Part shown: positions 35,125-43,591 of the stretch, in pieces | Layout: the number at the start of each line of letters is the position of its first letter | Position numbering within the stretch: the first letter of the stretch is position 1 | DNA from: Novosphingobium rosa NBRC 15208 | GTDB lineage: Bacteria > Pseudomonadota > Alphaproteobacteria > Sphingomonadales > Sphingomonadaceae | Direction: 5' to 3' | NCBI RefSeq assembly: GCF_001598555.1 | Contig: NZ_BCZE01000024.1 | Coordinates: 48,844 to 112,843, forward strand | Length of the DNA: 64,000 nt | Program-made: the position numbers and the translations under genes | The notes under the pieces: model-generated | Database searches by the model: none | What the model was told of the DNA's origin: nothing | Seen by the model: the letters and a program-made list of their open reading frames with translations, nothing else

Positions 35125-36074
35125 GCCTGATCGTTGCCAGCCAGATGGATGCGGACATCAATCAGGCCCTGTCCGGCCTGCCGCTGCGCCCGCAGGTGAT
35201 CCCGGCCCCCGGCGCAGAGCCATGGCGTGCGGCAGAGGCTGCCGATGTGCTGATCATCCGCCCCTCGCCGGAATGGATCGCCTCGCGCAGGCAGGGGATC
35301 GCGCGGCCCGCCGGATGGCCGGGGCGGCTGCGCTGGGTGTTTTCCGCCTCGGCGGGGATCGATTTCTATCCCGAATGGCTGCTGGATGCGCCGCTGGTCA
35401 GCTGCGGGCGGGGCACGGCCTCCGAAGAGATCGCCGATTATGTGATCGCCGCGATCTACCGTCAGGCCAAGGATCTGGACGCCGCGCGGGTCAGGAGCGC
35501 CTCGGAATGGCGGCAGATTCCGTTGGGGCAGGTGGCCGGGTCCACGGTCGGGCTGGTCGGGCTGGGCGCGATCGGTCAGGCGGTGGCGCGGCGTGCGGTG
35601 GCTCTGGGCGCGCGCGTGGTCGCGGCCAGACGCAGTGGGGGCGGTGAGGCCATCGCCGGCGTGGAGGTGCTGGCCAGCGTGGACGCCGTGGTGGAACGCG
35701 CCGATCACATCGTGATCGCCGTGCCTGCTACGACGCAGACGCTGCAGCTCTTCAACGCCCGGCTGCTGGCCAGGGCGCGGCCTGGCGCGCATCTTGTCAA
35801 TGTGGCGCGGGGGTCCGTGGTGGATCAGGAGGCCTTGCTGGGGGCGCTGGATACGAGTCGATTGGGCTTTGCCACGCTGGATGTGACCGACCCCGAGCCC
35901 TTGCCCGAAGGCCATCGGCTCTACACGCATCCCAGGGTGCGGATAACGCCGCATATCTCGTCCAATTACACCCATGCTCGCGCACGTCTGCTGGAAAAGC
36001 TGGTTGACAACATCGACCGTTTTGCGCGGGGACAGAAACCGCACGATCTGGTGGATGTTGAAAGAGGGTATTGA
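35121..36074 (+). CDS. D-2-hydroxyacid dehydrogenase
   Basis: The 317-residue protein starts at ATG 35121, overlapping the previous stop by four bases. The NAD-binding Rossmann motif is TVGLVGLGAIGQAVARRAVA. The catalytic triad of the family is present: Arg in NVARGSVVDQ, Glu in DVTDPEPLPEGH, His in VRITPHISSN. This places it in the D-isomer-specific 2-hydroxyacid dehydrogenase family. In this operon it may reduce or oxidise the keto or hydroxy acid left after C-S cleavage; that role is inference from position. Confidence 0.85.
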   Translation: MSLIVASQMDADINQALSGLPLRPQVIPAPGAEPWRAAEAADVLIIRPSPEWIASRRQGIARPAGWPGRLRWVFSASAGIDFYPEWLLDAPLVSCGRGTASEEIADYVIAAIYRQAKDLDAARVRSASEWRQIPLGQVAGSTVGLVGLGAIGQAVARRAVALGARVVAARRSGGGEAIAGVEVLASVDAVVERADHIVIAVPATTQTLQLFNARLLARARPGAHLVNVARGSVVDQEALLGALDTSRLGFATLDVTDPEPLPEGHRLYTHPRVRITPHISSNYTHARARLLEKLVDNIDRFARGQKPHDLVDVERGY

Positions 36075-36111
36075 TGAGTCAGGCGGCGGAGGGCCGCCGC
36101 CTGTTGTTGCT

Positions 36112-36807
36112 TCAGGCCACTTCGGGCAGGTGGGCGAGAATATCTTCCGCCTCGGGGCGGTCCAGCCAGTCGGGGCTGACTATCAGATGCCGCAATGTGC
36201 CATCCGCATTCAGGATGACGGCGGCGGGCTGCACCATCTCATAGCTGTTCGTGCCCAGCGTGGCACCGATCCAGTCCTGCCCGGGCTCGACAGGCGGTTG
36301 CGCCTCGGGAAAGAAGGTGATGCCAAGGCGCTGTGCCAGCGCATAATCCGGGTCGCTCGCCAGAGGGAAGGTCAGATTACCGCGCAGCGCGATGCCGGTG
36401 TCCACCGGCGTCTGGGCGCTGATGGCCAGCAGCGGGATGCCCGCTGCCTTCAGGCTTGGCCATAGCGCTTCCTGGTAATAGGGCAGGGCGATGTTGCAGG
36501 CGGGGCAGGTGCCGAAGCGATAGAACAGCAGAACCGCCGGTCCGTTCGGCGCAAGATCGTTCTGCGTGATGGCGGCGCCATCCGCGCCGATCAGCGTGAA
36601 CGGGGCGATGGGTGCGCCGGGGAGCGGATGGTTTTGCGCATCATGCGCATCCAACAGCAGCTTGCGCTGATGAGCGTTGGCGGAGAGCTGAGCCGGTGGC
36701 CAGTTGGCCTCCCGTTCCGCCTGAAGCGCGGCAAAGCGCGCGGACAGCGGCGTCGCTACGGGGAGATCCGTGAGGGGATGGGGTGATGAGGAGGCGGTTG
36801 CGGTCAT
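36112..36807 (-). CDS. Peroxiredoxin-like (AhpC/TSA) protein with CxxC
   Basis: The 231-residue protein has a thioredoxin fold from about residue 65 (GAPIAPFTLIGADGAAITQN). The active-site segment is FYRFGTCPACNIALPYYQEA, i.e. a CPAC dithiol rather than the single peroxidatic Cys of classic 2-Cys peroxiredoxins; this matches the peroxiredoxin-like subgroup. It also has a helical N-terminal extension of about 60 residues. It faces the dehydrogenase gene tail to tail and lies next to the LysR gene on the same strand. It may protect against peroxide produced by uncoupled flavin oxygenases. Confidence 0.75.
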   Translation of the reverse strand: MTATASSSPHPLTDLPVATPLSARFAALQAEREANWPPAQLSANAHQRKLLLDAHDAQNHPLPGAPIAPFTLIGADGAAITQNDLAPNGPAVLLFYRFGTCPACNIALPYYQEALWPSLKAAGIPLLAISAQTPVDTGIALRGNLTFPLASDPDYALAQRLGITFFPEAQPPVEPGQDWIGATLGTNSYEMVQPAAVILNADGTLRHLIVSPDWLDRPEAEDILAHLPEVA

Positions 36808-36928
36808 GCCGGGGCCCTTCTTGCGTTGGATACCGCAAGATTAGCGCTGGCTGACAGGGCTTGCCCAATGAGAAGGAGGGCTCAAACCTTGAGAATCGGT
36901 TATATGCCCACGCTCCGGTTTTGCCCGG

Positions 36929-37762
36929 TCAGAGAGCGCCAACCGTATCGCGAACCAGATTGGCCAGATGTCCGGTCGGCCCGTCCAGCGTCGGGGCGGT
37001 GCGCAGGATGCAGGAGACATCAGGAAGTCCGGGCAGGTCGGGGGTGACCAGTGGTTCCTCTGCTGAGAACAGGCGCGTGCGGCAGGTCACGCCAAGGCCC
37101 GCCTCCACCGCCGCGCGCAAGGTCGTCAGATTGGGGGTTTCGACGGTGATGCGATAGGGGCGCCCCGCATCGTCCAGAGCGCGGATCGCGGCATCGCGAA
37201 AGCGGCAGGGCGCTTCGAGCACGGCCAGACGGACTTCACCGGCGCTGGCCGTGTCGCTCTTGCCATACCAGCCCATGGGGGCGCGGGTGACGGCATGGGC
37301 ATCATGGCCCCCGGCGAAACCGAGCACGATATCGAGTTGGCCTCTGTCCAGCAGGTCGATCAGTTCGGCGGTCCCCGCGACGCGGGAGTAGATATGTGCA
37401 TCGGGATGCAACTGAGCGAATTGGGCCAGCAGGCCCGAGAGCAGGGTTTCGGCAAAATCCTGAACCATGCCGATGCGGGCGGGCCCGGCAAAATGACCGA
37501 CCGTCACCGCATTGACCGCCTCATCATGCAATTGCAGCACGCGGCGCGCATAGCCCAGCATCAGATCGCCGCTGGCCGTCAGGGAGAGGCGGCGCCCGTC
37601 GCGGTTGAACAGCGGCAGTTGCAGCAGTTCCTCCAGCCGCTTGATTTGCAGGCTGAGCGCGGACTGGGTGACGAAGACCTTGTCGGCGGCACTGAGCATC
37701 GAGCCGGTATCGACGATGGCCACGAAGCTGCGCAGCAGGTTGGTCGGCAGATTGACGGGCAT
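36929..37762 (-). CDS. LysR-family transcriptional regulator
   Basis: The start ATG 37762 gives 277 residues beginning MPVNLPTNLLRSFVAIVDTG, then SMLSAADKVFVTQSALSLQI KRLEELLQLPLFNRDGR, a standard LysR HTH. The C-terminal inducer-binding domain is recognisable (TAELIDLLDRGQLDIVLGFA, VEAGLGVTCRTRLFSAEEPL) and slightly short. It is divergent from the ssuC-like gene at 38023, so it probably controls the rightward sulfonate operon, as SsuR, Cbl or CysB do in other proteobacteria; the actual effector is unknown. Confidence 0.88.
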   Translation of the reverse strand: MPVNLPTNLLRSFVAIVDTGSMLSAADKVFVTQSALSLQIKRLEELLQLPLFNRDGRRLSLTASGDLMLGYARRVLQLHDEAVNAVTVGHFAGPARIGMVQDFAETLLSGLLAQFAQLHPDAHIYSRVAGTAELIDLLDRGQLDIVLGFAGGHDAHAVTRAPMGWYGKSDTASAGEVRLAVLEAPCRFRDAAIRALDDAGRPYRITVETPNLTTLRAAVEAGLGVTCRTRLFSAEEPLVTPDLPGLPDVSCILRTAPTLDGPTGHLANLVRDTVGAL

Positions 37763-37953
37763 GATTTTCTCGATGATGGGAGGGGTTCTCGCCAGGCTTA
37801 TGAGCGATCCTTTTATTCCTACCAAAAAAATAGAGATTGTGTGAGGGGAAGTATTTCTTCCTCTGTTCGGTAGCGCGGGACAGGAGCGCGAAACACAAGG
37901 CCGGACGAGTGTTTTCGTCGCCATCTATAAGCATCCCGCATAAGTGGGCATTA

Positions 37954-37978
37954 AAACTCAATTGATAATGTAGAGTTT
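37954..37978. promoter_or_regulatory. Candidate LysR operator in the divergent ssu promoter region
   Basis: AAACTC (37954-37959) and GAGTTT (37973-37978) form an inverted repeat with a 13-base AT-rich spacer, about 45 bases before the permease start. Size and position suit a LysR-type site, but the arms are short and chance cannot be excluded. The rest of 37763-38022 shows nothing firmer. Confidence 0.3.
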
Positions 37979-38022
37979 GAGGCGTTCTCTCGTCGGCACA
38001 TCGGCCACAGGAAAGCGAAGCC

Positions 38023-38808
38023 ATGCCCCAGAACCGTTCCTTCCAGCACCGGATCGGCGCCACGCGTTGGCTGTCCCCCGTGGTTCTGCTGGCTGTATGG
38101 GAAGCCGCCTCGCGGCTCGGCGTGATCCCGGAAAGGACGCTGGCCGCGCCTTCCTCGGTGATCAAGTCGCTGGTGCAGATGATCACGTCGGGAGAATTGG
38201 CGGAGAACCTTGTGGTCTCCTTCTGGCGCGTGGCGTTGGGGTTGACGATCGGGGTCAGCATCGGCGTGGTGCTGGCCCTGGTAGCAGGTCTGTCCCGGCG
38301 CGGGGAATATGCCATCGACCCGATCATCCAGATCAAGCGCACCATTCCCGCCCTGGCGCTCACCCCGCTGTTCATCGTGTGGTTCGGCATTGGTGAAACA
38401 CCCAAGGTGGCGCTGATCGCCTTTGCCTCGATCTTTCCGGTCTATCTCAACCTCTATGGCGGCATTCGCGGCGTGGATGTGCGGCTGGTGGAAAGCGCGC
38501 GCAGCTTCGGCCTCTCGCGTCTGGAGCAGATCTGGCATGTGATCCTGCCCGGGGCCTTGCCCTCGCTGCTGGTGGGGCTGCGCTATTCGCTGTCCATCGC
38601 CATTCTGATGCTGGTGGTGGCTGAGCAGGTAAACGCTTCGGCAGGGTTGGGTTATCTGGTCAACAATGCCCGGGATTTCATGCGCACCGACATCATCGTC
38701 GTCTGCCTGCTGGTCTATGCGGCGTTGGGATTGGGGGCCGATGCGCTGGTGCGCGCCATCGAGGACCGCGCTCTGGCCTGGCGCCCCAAATTGATCGCCG
38801 AAGCCTGA
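38023..38808 (+). CDS. ssuC: Aliphatic sulfonate ABC transporter permease
   Basis: The 261-residue protein starts at ATG 38023 behind GGAAAG. It matches SsuC in length and order of blocks: VVLLAVWEAASRLGVIPERT, LAAPSSVIKSLVQMITSGEL, an EAA loop (VRLVESARSFGLSRLEQIWH VILPGALPSLLVGLRYS) and ILMLVVAEQVNASAGLGYLV. It has six membrane segments. It is the first gene of a six-gene rightward operon and partners with the ATPase immediately downstream. No binding protein is encoded in the same transcript; the orphan ones encoded at 32881, 45033 or 49261 could supply it. Confidence 0.88.
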   Translation: MPQNRSFQHRIGATRWLSPVVLLAVWEAASRLGVIPERTLAAPSSVIKSLVQMITSGELAENLVVSFWRVALGLTIGVSIGVVLALVAGLSRRGEYAIDPIIQIKRTIPALALTPLFIVWFGIGETPKVALIAFASIFPVYLNLYGGIRGVDVRLVESARSFGLSRLEQIWHVILPGALPSLLVGLRYSLSIAILMLVVAEQVNASAGLGYLVNNARDFMRTDIIVVCLLVYAALGLGADALVRAIEDRALAWRPKLIAEA

Positions 38809-38842
38809 TCCTTCTTCCCATTTTCGCCCGGAGACCTGGACC

Positions 38843-39658
38843 ATGGACGCTCGCCTCTCTTATTTCGCCTTTCCTGACCAGACACCGGTTCCGGCAGAGC
38901 CTGCGCCATCGGTCGTGCGCCTGCGGCAATTCCATCGTCGCTTTGCCGAGAACATCGTGATCGACGGGCTCGACCTCGATATTGCCGAGGGAGAGTTTGT
39001 CGCGCTGCTCGGGCGCTCCGGTTCGGGCAAGACCACGCTGCTGCGCACGCTGGCGGGCCTCGATCCGGCGCCGGAGCAGGATGTGCAGGTGCCATCCTCG
39101 CGCGCGGTGGTGTTTCAGGATGCGCGGCTGCTGCCGTGGAAGCGGGTATGGCGCAATGTCGCCCTGGGCCTGAAGGGCGCCGAACGGCGTGAGCGCGCCG
39201 AGGCGGCCTTGCGCGAGGTGGAACTGGGGCACCGGCTGGAAGCCTGGCCGCTGACGCTCTCGGGCGGTGAGGCGCAGCGCGTGGCACTGGCCCGCGCGCT
39301 GGTCCGTGAGCCCAAGCTGCTGCTGCTCGACGAGCCATTTTCCGCGCTGGATGCGCTGACGCGTCTGCGCATGCACCAGTTGGTGCTGGACTTGTGGCAA
39401 AGGCACAAGCCCGCCGTGCTGATGGTGACCCATGACGTTGACGAGGCCATTGCCCTGGCCGATCGCGTGCTGGTCCTCGACAAGGGGCGCATTGTGGCCG
39501 AGGAGCGGATCACCACGCCGCGCGGCGCCCGTGGGGATCTGGCGCATGGGTTGCGTTCCCGTCTGCTCTCCGTCCTGGGGGGCGATCAGGGCGCGCTGAC
39601 CAGCGTGCCCCCCAGCATCCCAAGCGTGGTGCCCTTCCGCGCCGAGCTGGCCCTGTGA
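38843..39658 (+). CDS. ssuB: Aliphatic sulfonate ABC transporter ATPase
   Basis: The 271-residue protein has all ABC motifs: Walker A LLGRSGSGKTTLLRTLAGL, Q-loop VFQDARLLPWKRVWRNV, signature LSGGEAQRVALARALVREPK, Walker B LLLLDEPFSALDALTRLRMH, and switch region LMVTHDVDEAIALADRVLVL. This is the SsuB/TauB pattern. It follows the permease by 34 bases, and its stop overlaps the GTG start of the thiol dioxygenase gene by four bases. Confidence 0.9.
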   Translation: MDARLSYFAFPDQTPVPAEPAPSVVRLRQFHRRFAENIVIDGLDLDIAEGEFVALLGRSGSGKTTLLRTLAGLDPAPEQDVQVPSSRAVVFQDARLLPWKRVWRNVALGLKGAERRERAEAALREVELGHRLEAWPLTLSGGEAQRVALARALVREPKLLLLDEPFSALDALTRLRMHQLVLDLWQRHKPAVLMVTHDVDEAIALADRVLVLDKGRIVAEERITTPRGARGDLAHGLRSRLLSVLGGDQGALTSVPPSIPSVVPFRAELAL

Positions 39659-40278
39659 GCACAGTGCTGGCGCCCGCGCCGCGCGCGCAGGAGGATTTCG
39701 CCCCCTTGCGCGATCTCGTCACCGGCCTTGGCGTTCTGGTCGAACAGTTCGAGGCTGGGGATGAGGCAATCCTGCCTGCCGTCCGCCCGCTGCTGGCGCG
39801 GTTGATCGCACGTGACGGCTGGCTGCCCGCCGAATTCGCGCGCCCCCATCCCGATCATTATCAGCAATATCTGCTCCATTGCGACAGCGCTGAGCGCTTC
39901 AGCATCGTCTCCTTCGTCTGGGGGCCGGGGCAGGGCACGCCGATTCACGATCACCGCGTCTGGGGTCTGGTTGGCGTGCTGCGCGGTCAGGAACGCTCCG
40001 AGCATTTCGCGCGGCGGCCTGATGGCAGCCTGCACGCCACCGGCACCAGCCTGCTGGAACGCGGCGATATCGAGCTGCTGTCCCCCACACAGGGCGACAT
40101 CCATCGCGTCAGCAACGGGCTGGCCGATGCGCCCTCGATCTCCATCCATATCTATGGCGGCAACATCGGGGCGGTGGCGCGCGCCACCTATGACCTGGCT
40201 GGCCGCGAAAAGCGCTTCATCTCGGGCTACGCCAATGCCCGCCTCCCCAATCTCTGGAAAAGGTCCGAAAGTCTATGA
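39655..40278 (+). CDS. Thiol dioxygenase, cysteine dioxygenase fold, 3-mercaptopropionate type
   Basis: The 207-residue cupin starts at GTG 39655 (GTGA overlap with the ATPase stop). The mononuclear iron site is complete: H98 and H100 in GTPIHDHRVWGLVGVLRG and H150 in TQGDIHRVSN. At the position of the substrate-carboxylate Arg of mammalian cysteine dioxygenase (Y-x-R) this protein has Gln (Y69-Q-Q71), the pattern of bacterial 3-mercaptopropionate dioxygenases. It probably oxidises a small thiol to a sulfinate with O2. Location between an ssuBC pair and a rhodanese gene ties it to sulfur assimilation. The exact thiol is inferred, not shown. Confidence 0.85.
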   Translation: MSTVLAPAPRAQEDFAPLRDLVTGLGVLVEQFEAGDEAILPAVRPLLARLIARDGWLPAEFARPHPDHYQQYLLHCDSAERFSIVSFVWGPGQGTPIHDHRVWGLVGVLRGQERSEHFARRPDGSLHATGTSLLERGDIELLSPTQGDIHRVSNGLADAPSISIHIYGGNIGAVARATYDLAGREKRFISGYANARLPNLWKRSESL

Positions 40279-41534
40279 TGATTCAGGCGATGAGTGTTCA
40301 GGAAATTCGCCCTCAGGATGTTCGTCAATCGCTGCTAGCCCGCGAGGAAATCGCGCTGATCGACCTGCGCGAGGAAGCCGAGTTCGCGCTGGGCCACCCG
40401 CTGTTCGCCGCGCAGATCCCACTCCGCCGGATCGAGGCCGAAGCTGCCTGGCGCCTGCCGCGCAAGGATGCGCAGGTGGTCGTGTACGACAACGGGGATG
40501 ACCTGGTCGCCCCTGCTCTGGACCAGTTGCGCGCGCTTGGTTTTACCCGCGCCGTGGCTCTGGCCGGTGGGCTTCAGGGCTGGCGCGAGGCCGGCTACGA
40601 GCTGTTCGAGGATGTGAACAGCTATTCCAAGGCTTTTGGCGAACTGGTCGAGCACCGCCGCCATACGCCCAGCCTGCCCGCTCCCGATGTGCAGGCGCTG
40701 ATCGACGAGAAGGCCGACATTGCCATTCTCGACGCGCGCCGCTTCGACGAATATGCCACGATGAGCATTCCCGGCGGTGTCTCCACCCCCGGTGCCGAAC
40801 TGGTGCTGCGCGCCCGCGCCGTGGCGCCCGATCCCGACACCACCATCATCGTCAATTGCGCGGGACGGACGCGCTCGATCATCGGCACCCAGTCGCTGAT
40901 CAACGCCGGGCTGCCCAACCGCATCTATGCGCTGCGCAACGGCACCATCGGCTGGACCCTGGCCGGCCAGGATCTGGAAACCGGCCAGCAGCGCCGCGCC
41001 CCCGCTCCGGAAGGCACGCTGGCCGACGAGGCACGCACCAAGGCGCGCGAGGTTGCCTATCGCGCCGGGGTCAAACGCCTCACGCTGACCGAACTCGACC
41101 ATTTGCGCGCCGACACCACCCGCACGCTCTACCAATATGACGTGCGCCTGCCCGAGGATTACGAGGCTGGTCACCTTCCCGGCTTCCGCAATGCGCAGGG
41201 CGGGCAGCTGGTGCAGGAAACCGACCATTTCGCGCCTGTGCGCGGCGCGCGCATCGTGCTGGTCGATACGCTTGGCCCCCGCGCCGACATGAGCGCGAGC
41301 TGGCTCGCCCAGCTGGGCTGGGAGGTCTATGTCCTCGACGCCGATGCAGCCAGCGGCGAACTGGCCATCGGCCCTGACGGCGCTCCCGCTCCGCGTGGCC
41401 CGGAGGGCCGCTACAAGCGCCCCTATGAGGGCACCGACAACAAACAGGCCGCGATGCAGGCCTATCTCGACTGGGAATATGGCCTTGTCGCGCAACTGGA
41501 GCGCGATGGCACCCACGGCTTCTTCGTCATCTGA
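40275..41534 (+). CDS. Three-domain rhodanese-like protein
   Basis: The 419-residue protein overlaps the dioxygenase stop by four bases. It has three rhodanese repeats: about 8-115 (ALIDLREEAEFALGHP), 132-235 (IAILDARRFDEYATMSIPGG) and 270-360 (LYQYDVRLPEDYEAGHLPGF). Only the middle one has a catalytic loop with Cys: C195 in IIVNCAGRTRSIIG. The first has VVVYDNGDDL and the third LVDTLGPRAD at that place, so they are non-catalytic. The protein would transfer or shuttle sulfane sulfur, or use C195 in persulfide chemistry, with the outer repeats serving recognition. Coupling to a thiol dioxygenase gene is notable. Confidence 0.87.
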   Translation: MMIQAMSVQEIRPQDVRQSLLAREEIALIDLREEAEFALGHPLFAAQIPLRRIEAEAAWRLPRKDAQVVVYDNGDDLVAPALDQLRALGFTRAVALAGGLQGWREAGYELFEDVNSYSKAFGELVEHRRHTPSLPAPDVQALIDEKADIAILDARRFDEYATMSIPGGVSTPGAELVLRARAVAPDPDTTIIVNCAGRTRSIIGTQSLINAGLPNRIYALRNGTIGWTLAGQDLETGQQRRAPAPEGTLADEARTKAREVAYRAGVKRLTLTELDHLRADTTRTLYQYDVRLPEDYEAGHLPGFRNAQGGQLVQETDHFAPVRGARIVLVDTLGPRADMSASWLAQLGWEVYVLDADAASGELAIGPDGAPAPRGPEGRYKRPYEGTDNKQAAMQAYLDWEYGLVAQLERDGTHGFFVI

Positions 41535-41548
41535 AAAGGACCTTCGTC

Positions 41549-42646
41549 ATGTCCGTCAAATTCATCGGCTATATCGGCTTCAACAACAGCTCGGAAATCC
41601 ATGCCGCCAACCGTGATCGCGTGCTCGACGTTGCCTATGTCGAAGCAGCGGCGCGCGCTCAGGAGGAGGGCGATTTCGACCGCGTGCTGATCCCCTTCGG
41701 CTCCTCCAGCCCAGAAAGCCAGATCGTGGCGGCTCATGCCGCAGCCATCACAAAGCGGCTGGGTTTTCTGGTGGCGCATCGCCCCGGCTTCACGCAGCCC
41801 ACGCTGGCGGCGCGGCAGCTGGCCACGCTCGACCAACTTTCGGGCGGGCGCGTGGCGGTGCATATCATCACCGGCGGCGCTGACGAGGAAATGGCCCGCG
41901 ACGGTGACACGCAGACCACCAAGGCGCGGCGCTATGCCCGCACGGACGAATATCTTGAGATCCTGAGGCAGGAATGGACCGCGCTGCGTCCCTTCGATCA
42001 CAAGGGCGCTTTCTATGAGGTCCGTCAGGGCTTTGCTTCGATCAAGCCGGACAATCTGCCGGTCTTCTTCGGTGGTTCCTCGGCAGAGGCGATCCCTGTC
42101 GCCGGGCGCCATGCCGATGTCTATGCGCTGTGGGGCGAAACGCTCGAGCAGGTGAGCGAAAGCGTGCGCACGGTGCGCCATGCCGCCGCGCATTATGGCC
42201 GCAACCCGGGCTTTTCCCTCTCGCTGCGCCCCGTGGTGGCCGACACCGAGGAAGCCGCCTGGAAACGCGCCCGCGAGCTGGAGGAGCAGGTGCGCGCCAA
42301 CCGCGAGGCGGCGGGGCTGCCGACCAGCGGCCACCGCCCGCCCAATGAAGGCTCGCTGCGCCTGTTGCAGACCGCCAGCGCCAACAAGCGCGACGCCCGC
42401 CTGTGGACCGGCATCGCCGCGCTGACCGGCGCTCAGGGCAATTCCACCGGCCTTGTTGGCACGCCCGAGCAGATTGCCGACGCGCTGCTCGATTACTATC
42501 GCATCGGCATCGACCATTTCCTGATCCGTGGCTTCGATCCGCTGGCCGATGCGATCACCTATGGGCGCGACCTGATCCCCGTGGTGCGCCGCCGTATCGC
42601 AGAATTCGAAGCGCAAGGCACCAAAGCGCCCGCGCTCGCCAGCTAG
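41549..42646 (+). CDS. ssuD: FMNH2-dependent alkanesulfonate monooxygenase (SsuD-like)
   Basis: The 365-residue luciferase-like TIM barrel starts 14 bases after the rhodanese gene. SsuD-type blocks are clear: FDRVLIPFGSSSPESQIVAA, TKRLGFLVAHRPGFTQPTLA, ARQLATLDQLSGGRVAVHII TGG, LPVFFGGSSAEAIPVAGRHA, DVYALWGETLEQVSE and the C-terminal GTPEQIADALLDYYRIGIDH FLIRGFDPL. It would use reduced flavin from a separate reductase (none is encoded here) to convert sulfonates to an aldehyde plus sulfite. The substrate range within the family is broad, so the symbol is family-level. Confidence 0.86.
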   Translation: MSVKFIGYIGFNNSSEIHAANRDRVLDVAYVEAAARAQEEGDFDRVLIPFGSSSPESQIVAAHAAAITKRLGFLVAHRPGFTQPTLAARQLATLDQLSGGRVAVHIITGGADEEMARDGDTQTTKARRYARTDEYLEILRQEWTALRPFDHKGAFYEVRQGFASIKPDNLPVFFGGSSAEAIPVAGRHADVYALWGETLEQVSESVRTVRHAAAHYGRNPGFSLSLRPVVADTEEAAWKRARELEEQVRANREAAGLPTSGHRPPNEGSLRLLQTASANKRDARLWTGIAALTGAQGNSTGLVGTPEQIADALLDYYRIGIDHFLIRGFDPLADAITYGRDLIPVVRRRIAEFEAQGTKAPALAS

Positions 42647-42659
42647 GGCGTTTGCTGCC

Positions 42660-42704
42660 GCATCCTTGTCGCGAAAAACCGGATCCCACCTTTTCGCGCG
42701 ATGC
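42660..42704. repeat. Dispersed intergenic palindrome, copy 2
   Basis: The sequence GCATCC, GCGAAAAACCGGATCCCACC and TTTTCGCGCGATGC has the same core and palindromic layout as the element at 9255-9300. It lies between the ssuD-like and aldolase-like genes inside an operon, so in the mRNA it would form a hairpin that could tune expression of the last gene. Confidence 0.75.
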
Positions 42705-42721
42705 TCTTGAGGAGAACCATC

Positions 42722-43525
42722 ATGGCCACCGTTCTGGAACGCGAAGCCGAGACCCGCCCCGACACCATCAGCCCGGCCGAATGGCAGGTGCGCAAGGATC
42801 TGGCGGCCTTCTATCGTATTGCCGCCCTCCATCATTTCGATGATTTCCTCTACACCCATATTTCGGCCCGGGTGCCGGGGCCTGAACATCATTTCCTGAT
42901 CAACCCCTTTGGCCTGACCTTCGACGAGATCACCGCGAGCAGCCTGGTCAAGGTCGATCTGGACGGGACGATCATCGGGCCGAGCGACTATGGCATCAAC
43001 TATGCCGGCTATGTCATCCATTCCGCGATCCATGCCGCGCGTGAGGATGCTCAGTTCATCGCCCATTTCCACACGCCCCATGGTGTTGGTGTCTCGGCTC
43101 ATGCCGAGGGATTGCTGCCGCTGACGCAAAGCGCGCTCTATCTGATCCCGCGTCTGGCCTATCACGACTATGAAGGGGTGGCGCTGCATCTCGACGAGCG
43201 CGAAAGGCTGCGCGACGATCTGGGCGACCGCAAGATCATGCTGCTGCGCAACCATGGCACGCTGGCGCTGGGCCGCGCCCCGGGCGAGGCCTGGGCGGGG
43301 ATCTATGGGCTGGAAAAGGCCTGCTCGGCGCAGGTGGCGGCCTTGTCGGTCGGGCGCGATCATGTGCTGATCGCGCCCGAGGAGGCGCAGGAGGAAGCCC
43401 GGCGCCAGGTGGCCGGGGAAAGCACCGCAGGCGTTCACCGCGACAAGCGCAAACCGCATGACCAGCTGGCCTGGGAAGCGGTGCTGCGCAAGGTGGGGCG
43501 CCTGTCCCCCGGCTACGATCTCTGA
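42722..43525 (+). CDS. Class II aldolase/adducin-domain protein
   Basis: The start ATG 42722 follows GAGGAGAACC; the product is 267 residues. The class II aldolase zinc site is visible in FIAHFHTPHGVGVSAHAEGL and a further His in MLLRNHGTLALGR. Other blocks are FLYTHISARVPG and FLINPFGLTFDEITASSLVK. Members cleave phosphorylated or free hydroxy-acids or epimerise pentoses. In this operon it may act on the aldehyde released from a sulfonate, but that is inference. A strong terminator follows, closing the ssuC-to-aldolase operon. Confidence 0.85.
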   Translation: MATVLEREAETRPDTISPAEWQVRKDLAAFYRIAALHHFDDFLYTHISARVPGPEHHFLINPFGLTFDEITASSLVKVDLDGTIIGPSDYGINYAGYVIHSAIHAAREDAQFIAHFHTPHGVGVSAHAEGLLPLTQSALYLIPRLAYHDYEGVALHLDERERLRDDLGDRKIMLLRNHGTLALGRAPGEAWAGIYGLEKACSAQVAALSVGRDHVLIAPEEAQEEARRQVAGESTAGVHRDKRKPHDQLAWEAVLRKVGRLSPGYDL

Positions 43526-43548
43526 TCCGCGCCGCAGGTATCGGGAAC

Positions 43549-43577
43549 AGGGCGCGCCTGCCTGGCGCGCCCTTTTT
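43549..43577 (+). terminator. Strong intrinsic terminator of the ssuC-aldolase operon
   Basis: Arms AGGGCGCGCC (43549-43558) and GGCGCGCCCT (43564-43573) pair perfectly around TGCCT and are followed by a T-run to 43577. This is the clearest rho-independent terminator in the island. Confidence 0.85.
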
Positions 43578-43591
43578 CGTGAAGGGGCCTT

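Noticed and set aside
39655..40278. Classical cysteine dioxygenase
   Set aside because: The iron ligands fit, but Gln stands at the position of the substrate-carboxylate Arg, which fits 3-mercaptopropionate-type enzymes better.
41462..43459. 665-residue leftward open frame opposite ssuD and aldolase genes
   Set aside because: Same reason: antisense of two well-supported genes, with no domain signature.
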